Positions 8,360 through 16,398 of a stretch of DNA of 64,000 nucleotides are shown piece by piece. The translations under genes were made by a program, and so were the position numbers. Within the stretch, counting starts at the first letter, position 1, and the number at the start of each line of letters is the position of its first letter. The DNA comes from Ulvibacterium sp965228935 (GTDB lineage Bacteria > Bacteroidota > Bacteroidia > Flavobacteriales > Flavobacteriaceae). Below the pieces are notes generated by a model that saw only the letters and a program-made list of their open reading frames with translations, made no database searches and was not told where the DNA came from. The stretch is from the NCBI RefSeq assembly GCF_965228935.1, contig NZ_OZ245846.1, forward strand, positions 1,116,001 through 1,180,000. The letters are read 5' to 3'.

Positions 8360-9883
8360 TTATGACCCCATTCCAAAGGCATAATAGTGTTTTCCAGGAC
8401 GGTCTTCGTAAACTCCCTCCAGCATTACGCCGCCCTCCTTGTTTTCCAAGGCTTTGGCTACGTCTTTTATATCAACTACTTTTTTACCGTCTATATGTGT
8501 AATAATAAAGCCTTCCTGCATTTGGGTCTCCTTGCGCAACTTTCCAGCGTAAAGATGGGTTACTTTTACACCTCCATCCAAATTCAGTTTTTTGGCTTCT
8601 TCCTTTCCGAGGTTCTCAAAATCGGCGCCCAAAAGGTTTAAAACTTCCTTCTTTTCCTTTTTTACAATTTCGGTACTCCCTTTGGCATTTTCCAAAACCA
8701 CGTCGAATTCCTTCATCGTACCGTCCCTATTGACCGTAACCATAACCTTATCGCCAGGTCTATGACGGGCAATGATTTCTTGAAGTCTAGGGGAAGTCAA
8801 GGTTTCATTTTCATCTACTTTTATGATAATATCACCCTTTTCGATACCTGCTTTTTCTGCGGCACTATCCTCTCCAATGTTTTCCACCCAAACCCCTTTG
8901 GTGAAGTCTACACCTTTTTCCTTGGCCAGGTTACCGTCCATAGTCCGTATGGAAACCCCCAGCATACCTCTTTGTACGCTTCCATATTTTAAAAGATCCT
9001 CCACCACTTTGGATACGATATTACTGGGGACTGCAAATCCATAACCGTTATAGGTGCCGGTTCTACTGGCAATGGCCGTATTAATACCGATAAGATTGCC
9101 ATCCAAATTGACCAAGGCACCACCACTATTCCCAGGATTGATGGCCGCATCCGTTTGGATAAAACTCTCTACCGCAAATTTTTCCCGGTTGATATTGATG
9201 TTTCGGCCCTTGGCACTTACGATTCCTGCAGTGACCGTGGATGTAAGACTAAAGGGATTGCCCACGGCCAAGACCCATTCCCCAATTTGAACATCATCGG
9301 AGTTTACCAAGGCCAAAGGATTTAAGTTATCGGCCTTTATTTGGATAAGGGCCAAATCCGTGGTCGGGTCCGTCCCGATTACCGTTGCCTTATAAGTACC
9401 ATTATCATGTAAGGTAACCTCTATTTCATCCGCGTTGGCAATTACATGGTTGTTGGTTACGATATACCCTTGATCATTGATAATAACACCAGATCCGGTC
9501 CCGTACATGGGCTGGGGACGCGATCCTTCACCTCGGGGTAAATCCTTGAACATATCCCCAAAGAAATCCTTGAAGGGATCGGGCAATTGGCGATATTCCT
9601 CTTGTCCCCCATATCTTGCTCCGCTTTGAGTGGATTTAATGTTTACCACAGCATCCAAGACCTTATCGACCGTCACGGTAAAGTCCAAGGGTTTTAGATT
9701 ACCCTCCTTGTCTGCCGTATACAATACATTTTTCCCTTCCGTTCCCTGCACCTGCTGAATGGTCACCGGTTTCTCCTTGACCAAAAGATAACCTCCAATG
9801 GCACCAAAGCTTACCATCAAGGCTATCAAGGCAGCGAAAAAATAAACTCTCATTTCTGTTCGACGATGATTTCTATTTTTCAT
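8360..9883 (-). CDS. HtrA/DegQ-type periplasmic serine protease
   Basis: 507 residues. A signal anchor lies at about residues 12-34. A trypsin-like domain follows with the triad His146 (VTNNHVI), Asp176 (TTDLAL) and Ser253 (NPGNSGG), then two PDZ domains (about 305-395 and 410-505). This is the DegP/DegQ layout: an envelope protease-chaperone that removes misfolded proteins. Single gene with its own terminator; the long upstream region carries GACA/TGTC repeats that could be a stress operator. Confidence 0.94.
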   Translation of the reverse strand: MKNRNHRRTEMRVYFFAALIALMVSFGAIGGYLLVKEKPVTIQQVQGTEGKNVLYTADKEGNLKPLDFTVTVDKVLDAVVNIKSTQSGARYGGQEEYRQLPDPFKDFFGDMFKDLPRGEGSRPQPMYGTGSGVIINDQGYIVTNNHVIANADEIEVTLHDNGTYKATVIGTDPTTDLALIQIKADNLNPLALVNSDDVQIGEWVLAVGNPFSLTSTVTAGIVSAKGRNININREKFAVESFIQTDAAINPGNSGGALVNLDGNLIGINTAIASRTGTYNGYGFAVPSNIVSKVVEDLLKYGSVQRGMLGVSIRTMDGNLAKEKGVDFTKGVWVENIGEDSAAEKAGIEKGDIIIKVDENETLTSPRLQEIIARHRPGDKVMVTVNRDGTMKEFDVVLENAKGSTEIVKKEKKEVLNLLGADFENLGKEEAKKLNLDGGVKVTHLYAGKLRKETQMQEGFIITHIDGKKVVDIKDVAKALENKEGGVMLEGVYEDRPGKHYYAFGMGS

Positions 9884-9972
9884 AATCCGATTTTGTTTTA
9901 ATTACTTGTTCGTATTCATTGTTATGACCTGACTACCAATATGTCTTTTAGGATGTGGAAAGGCATTAGCTG

Positions 9973-10011
9973 AAAGCCTGTCGTTTTTACATGACAAAAT
10001 GTCTAGGCTTT
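9973..10011 (-). promoter_or_regulatory. GACA/TGTC repeat cluster upstream of htrA
   Basis: Contains TGTC (9979-9982), GACA (9993-9996) and TGTC (10000-10003); the last two form the perfect palindrome GACAAAATGTC. AAAGCC at 9973-9978 and GGCTTT at 10006-10011 bracket the set as a further inverted repeat. Position, about 90-125 bases from the htrA start, suggests an operator or alternative promoter. Function inferred only. Confidence 0.35.
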
Positions 10012-10249
10012 GTTTTGGATTTATTCCCTACCTGTTTGTCGGTTCCAATGAAAACCAATATTCGATCATTCATAATATCCTAAAATATCTTTTTGGCCAT
10101 GAAGCCTAAAAAAGTGAACCCTATAAACATCGGTAATGATAAATCAAACGTCAACTTTTCTATAATCCAATAGTTTAAAAGAACATAATAGTCGGAGTGG
10201 AAGGGACAAATCCTATGCCAGAAGCCAAAGTCATATTATTAAAATTTTT

Positions 10250-10372
10250 CTAAAATTTTATTTGCCCATAGGCTTCCCAAAACCGACTATCAAGTCCTTT
10301 TGTCTTATGTGTAATCACATATTTGAAATATTCCTGCATTTGGTCGTTCATAAAGCTCAATTGTCCTTTCAT
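10250..10372 (-). CDS. Possible 40-residue small protein
   Basis: Open frame starting at the ATG at 10372 and ending with TAG. The peptide begins MKGQLSFMNDQMQEYF and ends DSRFWEAYGQIKF: amphipathic, with four aromatic residues in the second half and no signal peptide. AAGGAG lies about 17 bases before the ATG. Composition looks more coding-like than the surrounding DNA, but length alone cannot establish it. Not a family I recognise. Confidence 0.35.
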   Translation of the reverse strand: MKGQLSFMNDQMQEYFKYVITHKTKGLDSRFWEAYGQIKF

Positions 10373-10514
10373 CGTCCTTTTTATGTTCTCCTTAAGATGA
10401 ACTTGACAGACTGTCCGGTCCAATAAAATAGCTGATGTGTTGTAATTAACCTTTTACCGCTTCGACTGATAACACGAATATTTTTATTGTAATTTTATCA
10501 CAATAAATGAAATA

Positions 10515-11219
10515 ATGGCACGCGTTATTCATCAAAAGACAGCGATACTTCTATTTGCCAATTCCGGTAAGGAAGAATTAAAGCACAAACCTGTTGAAAA
10601 TGGGGCGGGCCTTTTTGATGAACTGACAAAATACACTTTGGGCGAGGTCGAGAAGACGGGATTGCCTTTTTTCCATCTCACGGAAAAGCATCAAAAGGGA
10701 GATTCTTTTGGGGAGCGTTTTGCCCATGCCATTCAAGCGATTTTTGATAAAGGCTATGATAGTATCATTACCCTTGGGAACGATACTCCGCATCTTCACT
10801 TCTCCCACATTCAAGAAGCACATGCACAGCTCAAATCCAAAAAGCTGGTCCTTGGGCCTTCTGTGGATGGCGGGTTTTATCTTATGGGCATACACCGGTC
10901 ACAGTTTCATGCCGTTTCTTTTGCCAATTTACCCTGGCAGACCTCCAAGCTGTTCAAAGCGATTATCGATTGGGCGGATATTGGGGAAGAGGAATTGACC
11001 CGGTTACAGCCTTTGATCGATTTAGATCAACTTCATGATGTACGGAATCTGCTATCCCGTTTCCGTACCTTCCCGAAGGCCGTTCTTCGGTTGCTTGTCC
11101 AAATCATATACCGAAGAGTACAAAAGTATGGCTTCGTACCTACTTCTATTGATTCTCATTTCCTTCACATCCCTTTTAATAAGGGTTCCCCAGCTTTATT
11201 CGCAGTCGGGATTCGGTGA
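10515..11219 (+). CDS. DUF2064 nucleotidyl/glycosyl-transferase-like protein of arsenosugar clusters
   Basis: 234 residues with the DUF2064 (CofC-like, GT-A fold) marks: FANSGKEEL at the N-terminus, GDSFGERFAHA, the metal-site-like GNDTPHL, and GPSVDGGFYLMGI. This family repeatedly sits beside radical SAM/Cys-rich proteins of the ArsS type and is often called arsenosugar-biosynthesis transferase; the reaction is not established. It is the first gene of a four-gene plus-strand cluster ending with arsM. The C-terminal 30 residues look less conserved and overlap another open frame at 11128. Confidence 0.82.
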   Translation: MARVIHQKTAILLFANSGKEELKHKPVENGAGLFDELTKYTLGEVEKTGLPFFHLTEKHQKGDSFGERFAHAIQAIFDKGYDSIITLGNDTPHLHFSHIQEAHAQLKSKKLVLGPSVDGGFYLMGIHRSQFHAVSFANLPWQTSKLFKAIIDWADIGEEELTRLQPLIDLDQLHDVRNLLSRFRTFPKAVLRLLVQIIYRRVQKYGFVPTSIDSHFLHIPFNKGSPALFAVGIR

Positions 11220-11339
11220 GCGTTATAGCGCTTTCATCACTAAAAATCATTCTTAAATAAAATTATGGTAACAGGTCTACGGTCTTGATCGGCCTATTCT
11301 GGATTCCATATTCAATACATACCTATATAAAAAGTTATC

Positions 11340-11675
11340 ATGGCGAATACGTATTACGACGCAGCGGATTTAAGAAAATTCGGAAAAATTACGGAATGGA
11401 GCGAAGAACTGGGAAACAAGTTTTTTGAGTATTACGGAAAAGTGTTTGAGGAAGGTGCATTAAGTGCACGTGAAAAATCATTGATCGCATTGGCCGTTGC
11501 ACATGTGGTCAAATGCCCCTATTGCATCGATGCCTATACCAAGGATGGCCTACAACGTGGTATCACCAAAGAAGAAATGATGGAAGCCGTACATGCGGGA
11601 GCGGCCATTGAAAGTGGTGCCACCTTGGTACACGGTGTACAAATGATGAACAAATACAATAAACTAAGCATGTAG
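11340..11675 (+). CDS. AhpD/CMD-like protein of arsenosugar clusters
   Basis: 111 residues of the carboxymuconolactone decarboxylase/AhpD fold. The redox pair is CPYC (Cys59, Cys62) inside HVVKCPYCIDAYTKDG, followed by an Ala/Glu-rich helix (EAVHAGAAIESGATLVHG). Related small peroxidase-like proteins travel with ArsS-type radical SAM enzymes. The likely role is thiol redox or arsenic intermediate handling, which is inference. The ATG at 11340 opens the frame; the next gene, arsS, begins 77 bases after the stop. Confidence 0.85.
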   Translation: MANTYYDAADLRKFGKITEWSEELGNKFFEYYGKVFEEGALSAREKSLIALAVAHVVKCPYCIDAYTKDGLQRGITKEEMMEAVHAGAAIESGATLVHGVQMMNKYNKLSM

Positions 11676-11752
11676 AATGGTTAGCTGTTGTTAGTTAAAA
11701 GTAATCTTATCCAATACCTAACAATACGTGACCAGTGATTAAGAACAAAAGT

Positions 11753-12808
11753 ATGGCTACAAAATCACTAAAAGCAAGACAGAATGAATTGGCTACGACC
11801 AATAAACAACTGGAAGTTTTAAACGGCGGTATCTTCGCCGAAGGAGAACTTCCCTACTTTAAGGACAAGCTTGCCAATATTGGACATTACCCTTTGCGAC
11901 CCAAAAAACTGGAGATTTTACAGATCAATGTAGGGTATATGTGTAATCAGATTTGTGAGCATTGCCATGTGGACGCCGGCCCTGACCGAAAGGAAATCAT
12001 GACGCGAGAGACTATGGAGCAATGCTTGGATGTTATTCGTAATACAGGTGCCCATACCCTAGATCTTACAGGAGGAGCTCCGGAAATGAACCCCAATTTT
12101 CGATGGTTTGTCGAAGAAGCCGCCAAGGCGGGGATTCAAGATTTTATCGTTCGATCCAATTTGACCATTATCCGCGCGAACAAGAAATACTATGACTTGC
12201 CCGAGTTCTTTAAGAAGCACAATGTGCATGTGGTCTCTTCCATGCCGCACTACACTCGTGGAAAGACCGACAAGCAACGCGGCGATGGTGTTTTTGACAA
12301 AAGTATCAAGGCCTTACAGGAATTGAATGCGGTAGGATACGGCATGCCCGGCCAGGATTTGCGATTGGATCTGGTGTATAATCCATCAGGAGCTTATCTG
12401 CCCGGAAACCAAGCTGCGTTGGAAAAGGACTTTAAAAAAGCCCTTGATGAAGATTTCGGTATTCAGTTCCATAATCTGTTTGCCATTACAAATCTTCCCA
12501 TCTCCCGTTTTTTGGATTACCTCATCGCCTCTGAAAACTATGAGGATTATATGTATGCACTGGTAGAGGCATACAATCCTGCGGCGGTAGAGAATGTAAT
12601 GTGTACCAATACCATTTCGGTAAGTTGGGATGGATGGCTTTACGATTGCGACTTCAATCAAATGTTAGGGCTTAAGGTCGCCAGCAAAATAAAGCACATC
12701 AAGGATTACAATGAGGACATATTAAATGACCGAAATATCATCATTTCACAACATTGTTACGGGTGTACCGCAGGAGCGGGAAGCAGTTGCCAAGGCACGG
12801 TGACCTAG
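11753..12808 (+). CDS. arsS: Radical SAM protein ArsS, arsenosugar biosynthesis
   Basis: 351 residues from the ATG at 11753; a GTG 18 bases upstream is the alternative. It carries the radical SAM CX3CX2C cluster motif at Cys64, Cys68 and Cys71 (MCNQICEHCHVD), followed by the SAM-binding LTGGAPEMN. The C-terminal Cys-rich part (VMCTNT, YDCDFN, HCYGCTAGAGSSC) probably binds auxiliary iron-sulfur clusters. ArsS proteins are credited with joining a deoxyadenosyl group to dimethylarsenical acid, the first arsenosugar step. ArsM, encoded 74 bases downstream, would supply the methylated arsenic. Confidence 0.92.
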   Translation: MATKSLKARQNELATTNKQLEVLNGGIFAEGELPYFKDKLANIGHYPLRPKKLEILQINVGYMCNQICEHCHVDAGPDRKEIMTRETMEQCLDVIRNTGAHTLDLTGGAPEMNPNFRWFVEEAAKAGIQDFIVRSNLTIIRANKKYYDLPEFFKKHNVHVVSSMPHYTRGKTDKQRGDGVFDKSIKALQELNAVGYGMPGQDLRLDLVYNPSGAYLPGNQAALEKDFKKALDEDFGIQFHNLFAITNLPISRFLDYLIASENYEDYMYALVEAYNPAAVENVMCTNTISVSWDGWLYDCDFNQMLGLKVASKIKHIKDYNEDILNDRNIIISQHCYGCTAGAGSSCQGTVT

Positions 12809-12882
12809 GAACGCTTTCGTCTACAACCCTATTTCAAAAATAAAGCTCCGCGAAAGGAGGAGGATATTCAAAAGAACATATT

Positions 12883-13851
12883 ATGAGTTATTTACAAGCT
12901 ACAAACGACCTTTACAAGGAAGCAGCACTGACGCCCGATGTAGGCCTGTGCTGTACCACCAATCCCATTTGGGAACTACCGGGGCTGACCGTACCAAAAA
13001 TCATGCAGGAAATGAACTACGGTTGCGGTAGTACGGTGCATGCCAGGGATTTGACCAACAATCCGAAAATATTGTATGTTGGGGTCGGCGGTGGAATGGA
13101 GCTGTTACAGTTTTCCTATTTCAGTCGTCAAAGATCAGGGGTCATCGGTGTAGATGTCGTTGATGAAATGCTGGAGGCCAGCCGAAAAAACTTTACGATT
13201 GCCGAGGAAGAAAACGATTGGTTCAAATCCGAATTTGTGACATTACGCAAAGGAGATGCCCTAAACCTTCCGGTAGAGGACGGCAGCATAGATGTGGCCG
13301 CCCAGAACTGCCTGTTCAATATCTTTAAGGAAGATGACCTAAAACGGGCTATTGAAGAAATGTACCGCGTGTTGAAACCACAGGGCAGACTCGTGATGAG
13401 CGATCCCGTTTGCGAGCAGGAGATGAGTCCGGACTTAAGAAATGATGACCGATTAAGGGCCTTATGCTTAAGTGGGAGCTTGCCTATACATAAATATGTT
13501 AAGGCATTGACCGACGTAGGTTTTGGAACCATTGAGATAAGGGCCCGAAAGCCATATCGTATCTTGGATCCAAAAAACTATCCTACCGATGAATTGATTT
13601 ATATCGAATCCATTGAGGTAGCGGCAATAAAAGACCCCATGCCCAACGACGGCCCTTGTGTATTTACCGGAAAAGCGGCCATCTATTATGGTAGCCAAGA
13701 CTATTTTGATGATAAAAAAGGGCATGTCCTTCTAAAAAATCAACCTTTGGCAGTTTGCGATAAAACAGCGGGTGCACTGGCTGCTATGAATAGGGATGAT
13801 ATTTTCATCAGCAAATCAACATACCATTATGACGGTGGAGGCTGCTGTTAA
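12883..13851 (+). CDS. arsM: Arsenite methyltransferase-like protein ArsM
   Basis: 322 residues. The class I SAM site is GVGGG at 67-71 (KILYVGVGGGMELL), with QNCLFNIF and MSDPVCEQEM further on. Cys at 23-24 and 48 and in the QNC and DPVC segments could form the As(III) site, and the protein ends GGGCC. It should methylate arsenite using SAM, giving the substrate of ArsS. A strong purine-rich AAAGGAGG lies at 12854-12861, 21 bases before the ATG, farther than a normal ribosome site. Last gene of the cluster before the inverted repeat at 13936. Confidence 0.9.
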   Translation: MSYLQATNDLYKEAALTPDVGLCCTTNPIWELPGLTVPKIMQEMNYGCGSTVHARDLTNNPKILYVGVGGGMELLQFSYFSRQRSGVIGVDVVDEMLEASRKNFTIAEEENDWFKSEFVTLRKGDALNLPVEDGSIDVAAQNCLFNIFKEDDLKRAIEEMYRVLKPQGRLVMSDPVCEQEMSPDLRNDDRLRALCLSGSLPIHKYVKALTDVGFGTIEIRARKPYRILDPKNYPTDELIYIESIEVAAIKDPMPNDGPCVFTGKAAIYYGSQDYFDDKKGHVLLKNQPLAVCDKTAGALAAMNRDDIFISKSTYHYDGGGCC

Positions 13852-13935
13852 ATGGGGTATATTTCCCCGTTTTAGCGGCCTTATGTTCAATAGGAATTCC
13901 CAAAGGGACGTTGTTAAACCGATATTCATTGCACT

Positions 13936-13959
13936 TAAACCGACTGCTTGGTCGGTTTA
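13936..13959 (+). promoter_or_regulatory. TetR-type operator and/or arsM terminator
   Basis: Perfect 9-bp inverted repeat TAAACCGAC-tgcttg-GTCGGTTTA followed at once by a run of eight T. The ACCGAC/GTCGGT arms resemble many TetR-family operators, and a tetR gene starts 146 bases downstream; the same stem plus T-run also satisfies the rules for a rho-independent terminator of arsM, whose stop is 85 bases upstream. Both roles are possible. Confidence 0.6.
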
Positions 13960-14105
13960 TTTTTTTTGAAAACAGTACGTTCATCGAGGTTTTGTCATTT
14001 GGACGATTTTTTCCACAGCTTTGTCCTTAAATATTGAGCCAAAGTAAGCTTCGGGGGTTCTTTGTTCTAGACTCAACAGTCTTTTTAACCCAAAACGCAA
14101 ATCTT

Positions 14106-14723
14106 ATGGACAAGAACCTAAAACGTATGGCTACCATGCAACGGATGCAAGTCACTGGCTTGGAATTATTTTACAGAAAAGGGTATTACAATACCAGTAT
14201 AGATGACATTCTTAAAGAACTTTCCCTTTCCAAAGGCGCATTTTACTATCACTTCAGTTCCAAGGAGGATTTCTTCATTCAAATAGTGGAGAATCTAGTA
14301 GTTCGAAAAATTTATAGTATGCTCATAGAGCCCATCGAGGGACATGAAAATCCGCTGGACCTTATAACCAATTGTTTTGAGGATGCCTTAGAGACGGCAG
14401 TTCATAACGAGCTCGATTACGGATTTGTTCTAAGTAACTTTATCAACGAGTTCAATGGGAGGAATCCGAAAATCATGAAGCATTTGAGCGATATCCTTAA
14501 AATATGGGAAGTAAACCTGGTTTCTTCCATACAAAAAGGCAAATTCAATGGTCATATCGATAGACATGTGGATGCCGAGGGTGTAGCGATTTATTTGATG
14601 AGCTCCTACATTGGTATACGCACCTTAATGGTAGAAATGGCCCCAAGCGCGCGTAAGTACCGTTTTATGACACAATTGCGCCAGTATTTTAAATCCATTC
14701 AAACCAAGCCGCAGACGGTATAA
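14106..14723 (+). CDS. TetR-family transcriptional regulator
   Basis: 205 residues from the ATG at 14106; a TTG at 14034 would add 24 residues lacking any family feature. N-terminal helix-turn-helix at about 15-60 (GLELFYRKGYYNTSIDD, then SLSKGAFYYHFSSKEDF), followed by a ligand-binding helical domain. It follows the arsenosugar cluster in the same direction, with an operator-like inverted repeat in between, so it may regulate itself or the cluster. It is not an ArsR-type arsenic sensor; the ligand is unknown. Confidence 0.88.
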   Translation: MDKNLKRMATMQRMQVTGLELFYRKGYYNTSIDDILKELSLSKGAFYYHFSSKEDFFIQIVENLVVRKIYSMLIEPIEGHENPLDLITNCFEDALETAVHNELDYGFVLSNFINEFNGRNPKIMKHLSDILKIWEVNLVSSIQKGKFNGHIDRHVDAEGVAIYLMSSYIGIRTLMVEMAPSARKYRFMTQLRQYFKSIQTKPQTV

Positions 14724-14730
14724 CGGAAAA

Positions 14731-15780
14731 CTACTTTTTGAAGCATACGGATTCGATTTTTTCGACAACCTTCTTGACCGGAATCGTGCGCATGATATCC
14801 TGATAGCCCGTAGGGCACTTGTTTCCATAGACGGAGGTGGGAATAAATGGGCACTCATCTCTATTGGACAATAGCGCATTATCGTAATCTTGCCCAAAGG
14901 GAGCAAATCCGGCGTAGGGGTGGGTAATGCCCCAAAGCGTAATGACCGGTATACCGTATATGGCGGCCAAGTGACCATTACCACTATCCATGGAAAGCAT
15001 AGCGTCCAGGTTGGAAATCAAGGCCAGTTCTTCCGCAAAGGAGAGCTTTCCTGCCACATTAATGCATTGATCAAACTTGCTTGCCCAGGTGTCCAAAAAC
15101 TGGATTTCCTCTTGGCCACCACCAAAAAGCATGATTTTGTACCTATTGGTTTCCAAAATTTGACCTATAACATCCTCCATTAAATCCAAAGGATACTGCT
15201 TGCCCGAAAAGGCGGCAAAAGGAGCTATTCCAAGCCATTTCCGTGTTTTGGGATCTATAAGTTCAATGGTTCTGTTCGATAGTTTTTCCTTGTGTACTGG
15301 AATTGTATTGGACAAATCCAGCGAAAAACCAAGTCTTGCAAATACGTCGGCATAACGTTCATGGGTAGTCCTTAAGGGAAGGAAAACTTTGTTCCTTTCC
15401 CGGGTTAAAGCTTTTTTTTCCGGCCTCCCTTTGTCGATTTGAAGAAAGGGAATTTTACTAAAAAAAAAGAATCGTTTTAAAACTTGGGTCCTCAAAACAC
15501 TGTGAAGATCGGCTACCACATCTATTCCTTTATCTTTCATTTCACCAAACAAGCTCCACAAACCCGGAAATCCTTTATGTTTTCCCTTGAACTCTGCCCC
15601 ATGCACTTTAACATTGGGCAATGCCGCGAACATGGGAGCAAAAAAAGTACGGGTCAATACGGTTACTCTCAAGTGGGGATATTGGTGCACTAAAGCGGAA
15701 AGTACGGGAACGGTCATCGCTACATCGCCCATGGCGGAGAAGCGGATTACCAAAATATGTTGGATGTTATTTTTGGGCAC
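14731..15780 (-). CDS. Family 9 glycosyltransferase (heptosyltransferase-like)
   Basis: 349 residues beginning with the GT9 signature HILVIRFSAMGDV, with the C-terminal donor-site segment SMDSGNGHLAAIYGIPVITLWG. It should add a heptose-like sugar to the LPS core from a nucleotide-activated donor. The frame starts at a GTG (15780), overlapping the upstream DUF4254 gene by 14 bases, which supports translational coupling. DUF4254 and heptosyltransferase genes are regular neighbours in this family of bacteria. Confidence 0.9.
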   Translation of the reverse strand: MPKNNIQHILVIRFSAMGDVAMTVPVLSALVHQYPHLRVTVLTRTFFAPMFAALPNVKVHGAEFKGKHKGFPGLWSLFGEMKDKGIDVVADLHSVLRTQVLKRFFFFSKIPFLQIDKGRPEKKALTRERNKVFLPLRTTHERYADVFARLGFSLDLSNTIPVHKEKLSNRTIELIDPKTRKWLGIAPFAAFSGKQYPLDLMEDVIGQILETNRYKIMLFGGGQEEIQFLDTWASKFDQCINVAGKLSFAEELALISNLDAMLSMDSGNGHLAAIYGIPVITLWGITHPYAGFAPFGQDYDNALLSNRDECPFIPTSVYGNKCPTGYQDIMRTIPVKKVVEKIESVCFKK

Positions 15781-16369
15781 GAAGGACCGGGTTTAGTTCC
15801 TCGTCATTGTACATCTTCATCTGTTTATAGACCTTCATATATTTTCGCCCCGCCTCTATGTCATCCAATAACTGATCGATTGCCATGGAAAGATCCTTTT
15901 TCTGCTCCTGCAACACCATCAATTTGGCTGTACATTTTTCAATATGTTCCGGTGCGGCGTCCTTACGCTCCACCTCGACCTTCATATGATAGATCTTAAG
16001 GGCCAAAATGGAAAGCCTGTCTATTGCCCACGCCGGGCTCTCGGTATTGATAGTGGCTCCCTTCAAGATTTCGACCGACCGGTATTTATCTAGAAAATAA
16101 CTATCGATATACTCTACCAAATCTGTTCGGTCCTGGTTGCTTGCATCAATCTTTCGCTTTATTTCCAGGGCCTTATTTGGTTCTATATCCGGGTCGCGAA
16201 TGATATCCTCATAGTGCCATTGTACGGTATCTATCCAGTTTTTTCGGTACAATAAATGAGCGATATCATCTTTGGGGTATCGATTTTCAAAAGGTTGGTC
16301 AACCTCATCTTCAATATGATAGTTTCGGATACTTTCCTCAAAAATTCCGAAGGCGAATTCACTGAACAT
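15767..16369 (-). CDS. DUF4254 domain protein
   Basis: 200 residues, all-helical and highly charged, of the family I know as DUF4254 (DTVQWHYEDIIRDP, AWAIDRLSILALKIYHM). No signal peptide or membrane segment. Function unknown; its constant place next to a GT9 heptosyltransferase suggests a cytoplasmic role in LPS core assembly. A TATATTTG element precedes the ATG by 16 bases. Confidence 0.85.
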   Translation of the reverse strand: MFSEFAFGIFEESIRNYHIEDEVDQPFENRYPKDDIAHLLYRKNWIDTVQWHYEDIIRDPDIEPNKALEIKRKIDASNQDRTDLVEYIDSYFLDKYRSVEILKGATINTESPAWAIDRLSILALKIYHMKVEVERKDAAPEHIEKCTAKLMVLQEQKKDLSMAIDQLLDDIEAGRKYMKVYKQMKMYNDEELNPVLRAQK

Positions 16370-16385
16370 AATTTCATGCTTTTTT

Positions 16386-16393
16386 CAAATATA
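16386..16393 (-). promoter_or_regulatory. Bacteroidota -7 element (TATATTTG)
   Basis: Read on the minus strand it matches TAnnTTTG, 16 bases before the DUF4254 start. A TTTG occurs 17 bases further upstream, slightly short of the usual 19-21 spacing. Confidence 0.45.
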
Positions 16394-16398
16394 CCCTA

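Larger units (their letters stand above)
9884..10514. other. Long intergenic region between htrA and the arsenic cluster
   Basis: 631 bases between divergent genes. It holds a GACA/TGTC repeat cluster (9973-10011) on the htrA side and a 40-codon open frame on the minus strand at 10250-10372. The rest is AT-rich, without other recognisable features. A promoter for the DUF2064 gene should lie just before 10515, but I see no TAnnTTTG match there. Confidence 0.6.

Noticed and set aside
13128..13532. 134-codon minus-strand open frame
   Set aside because: Opposite strand of arsM; no start context or family match.
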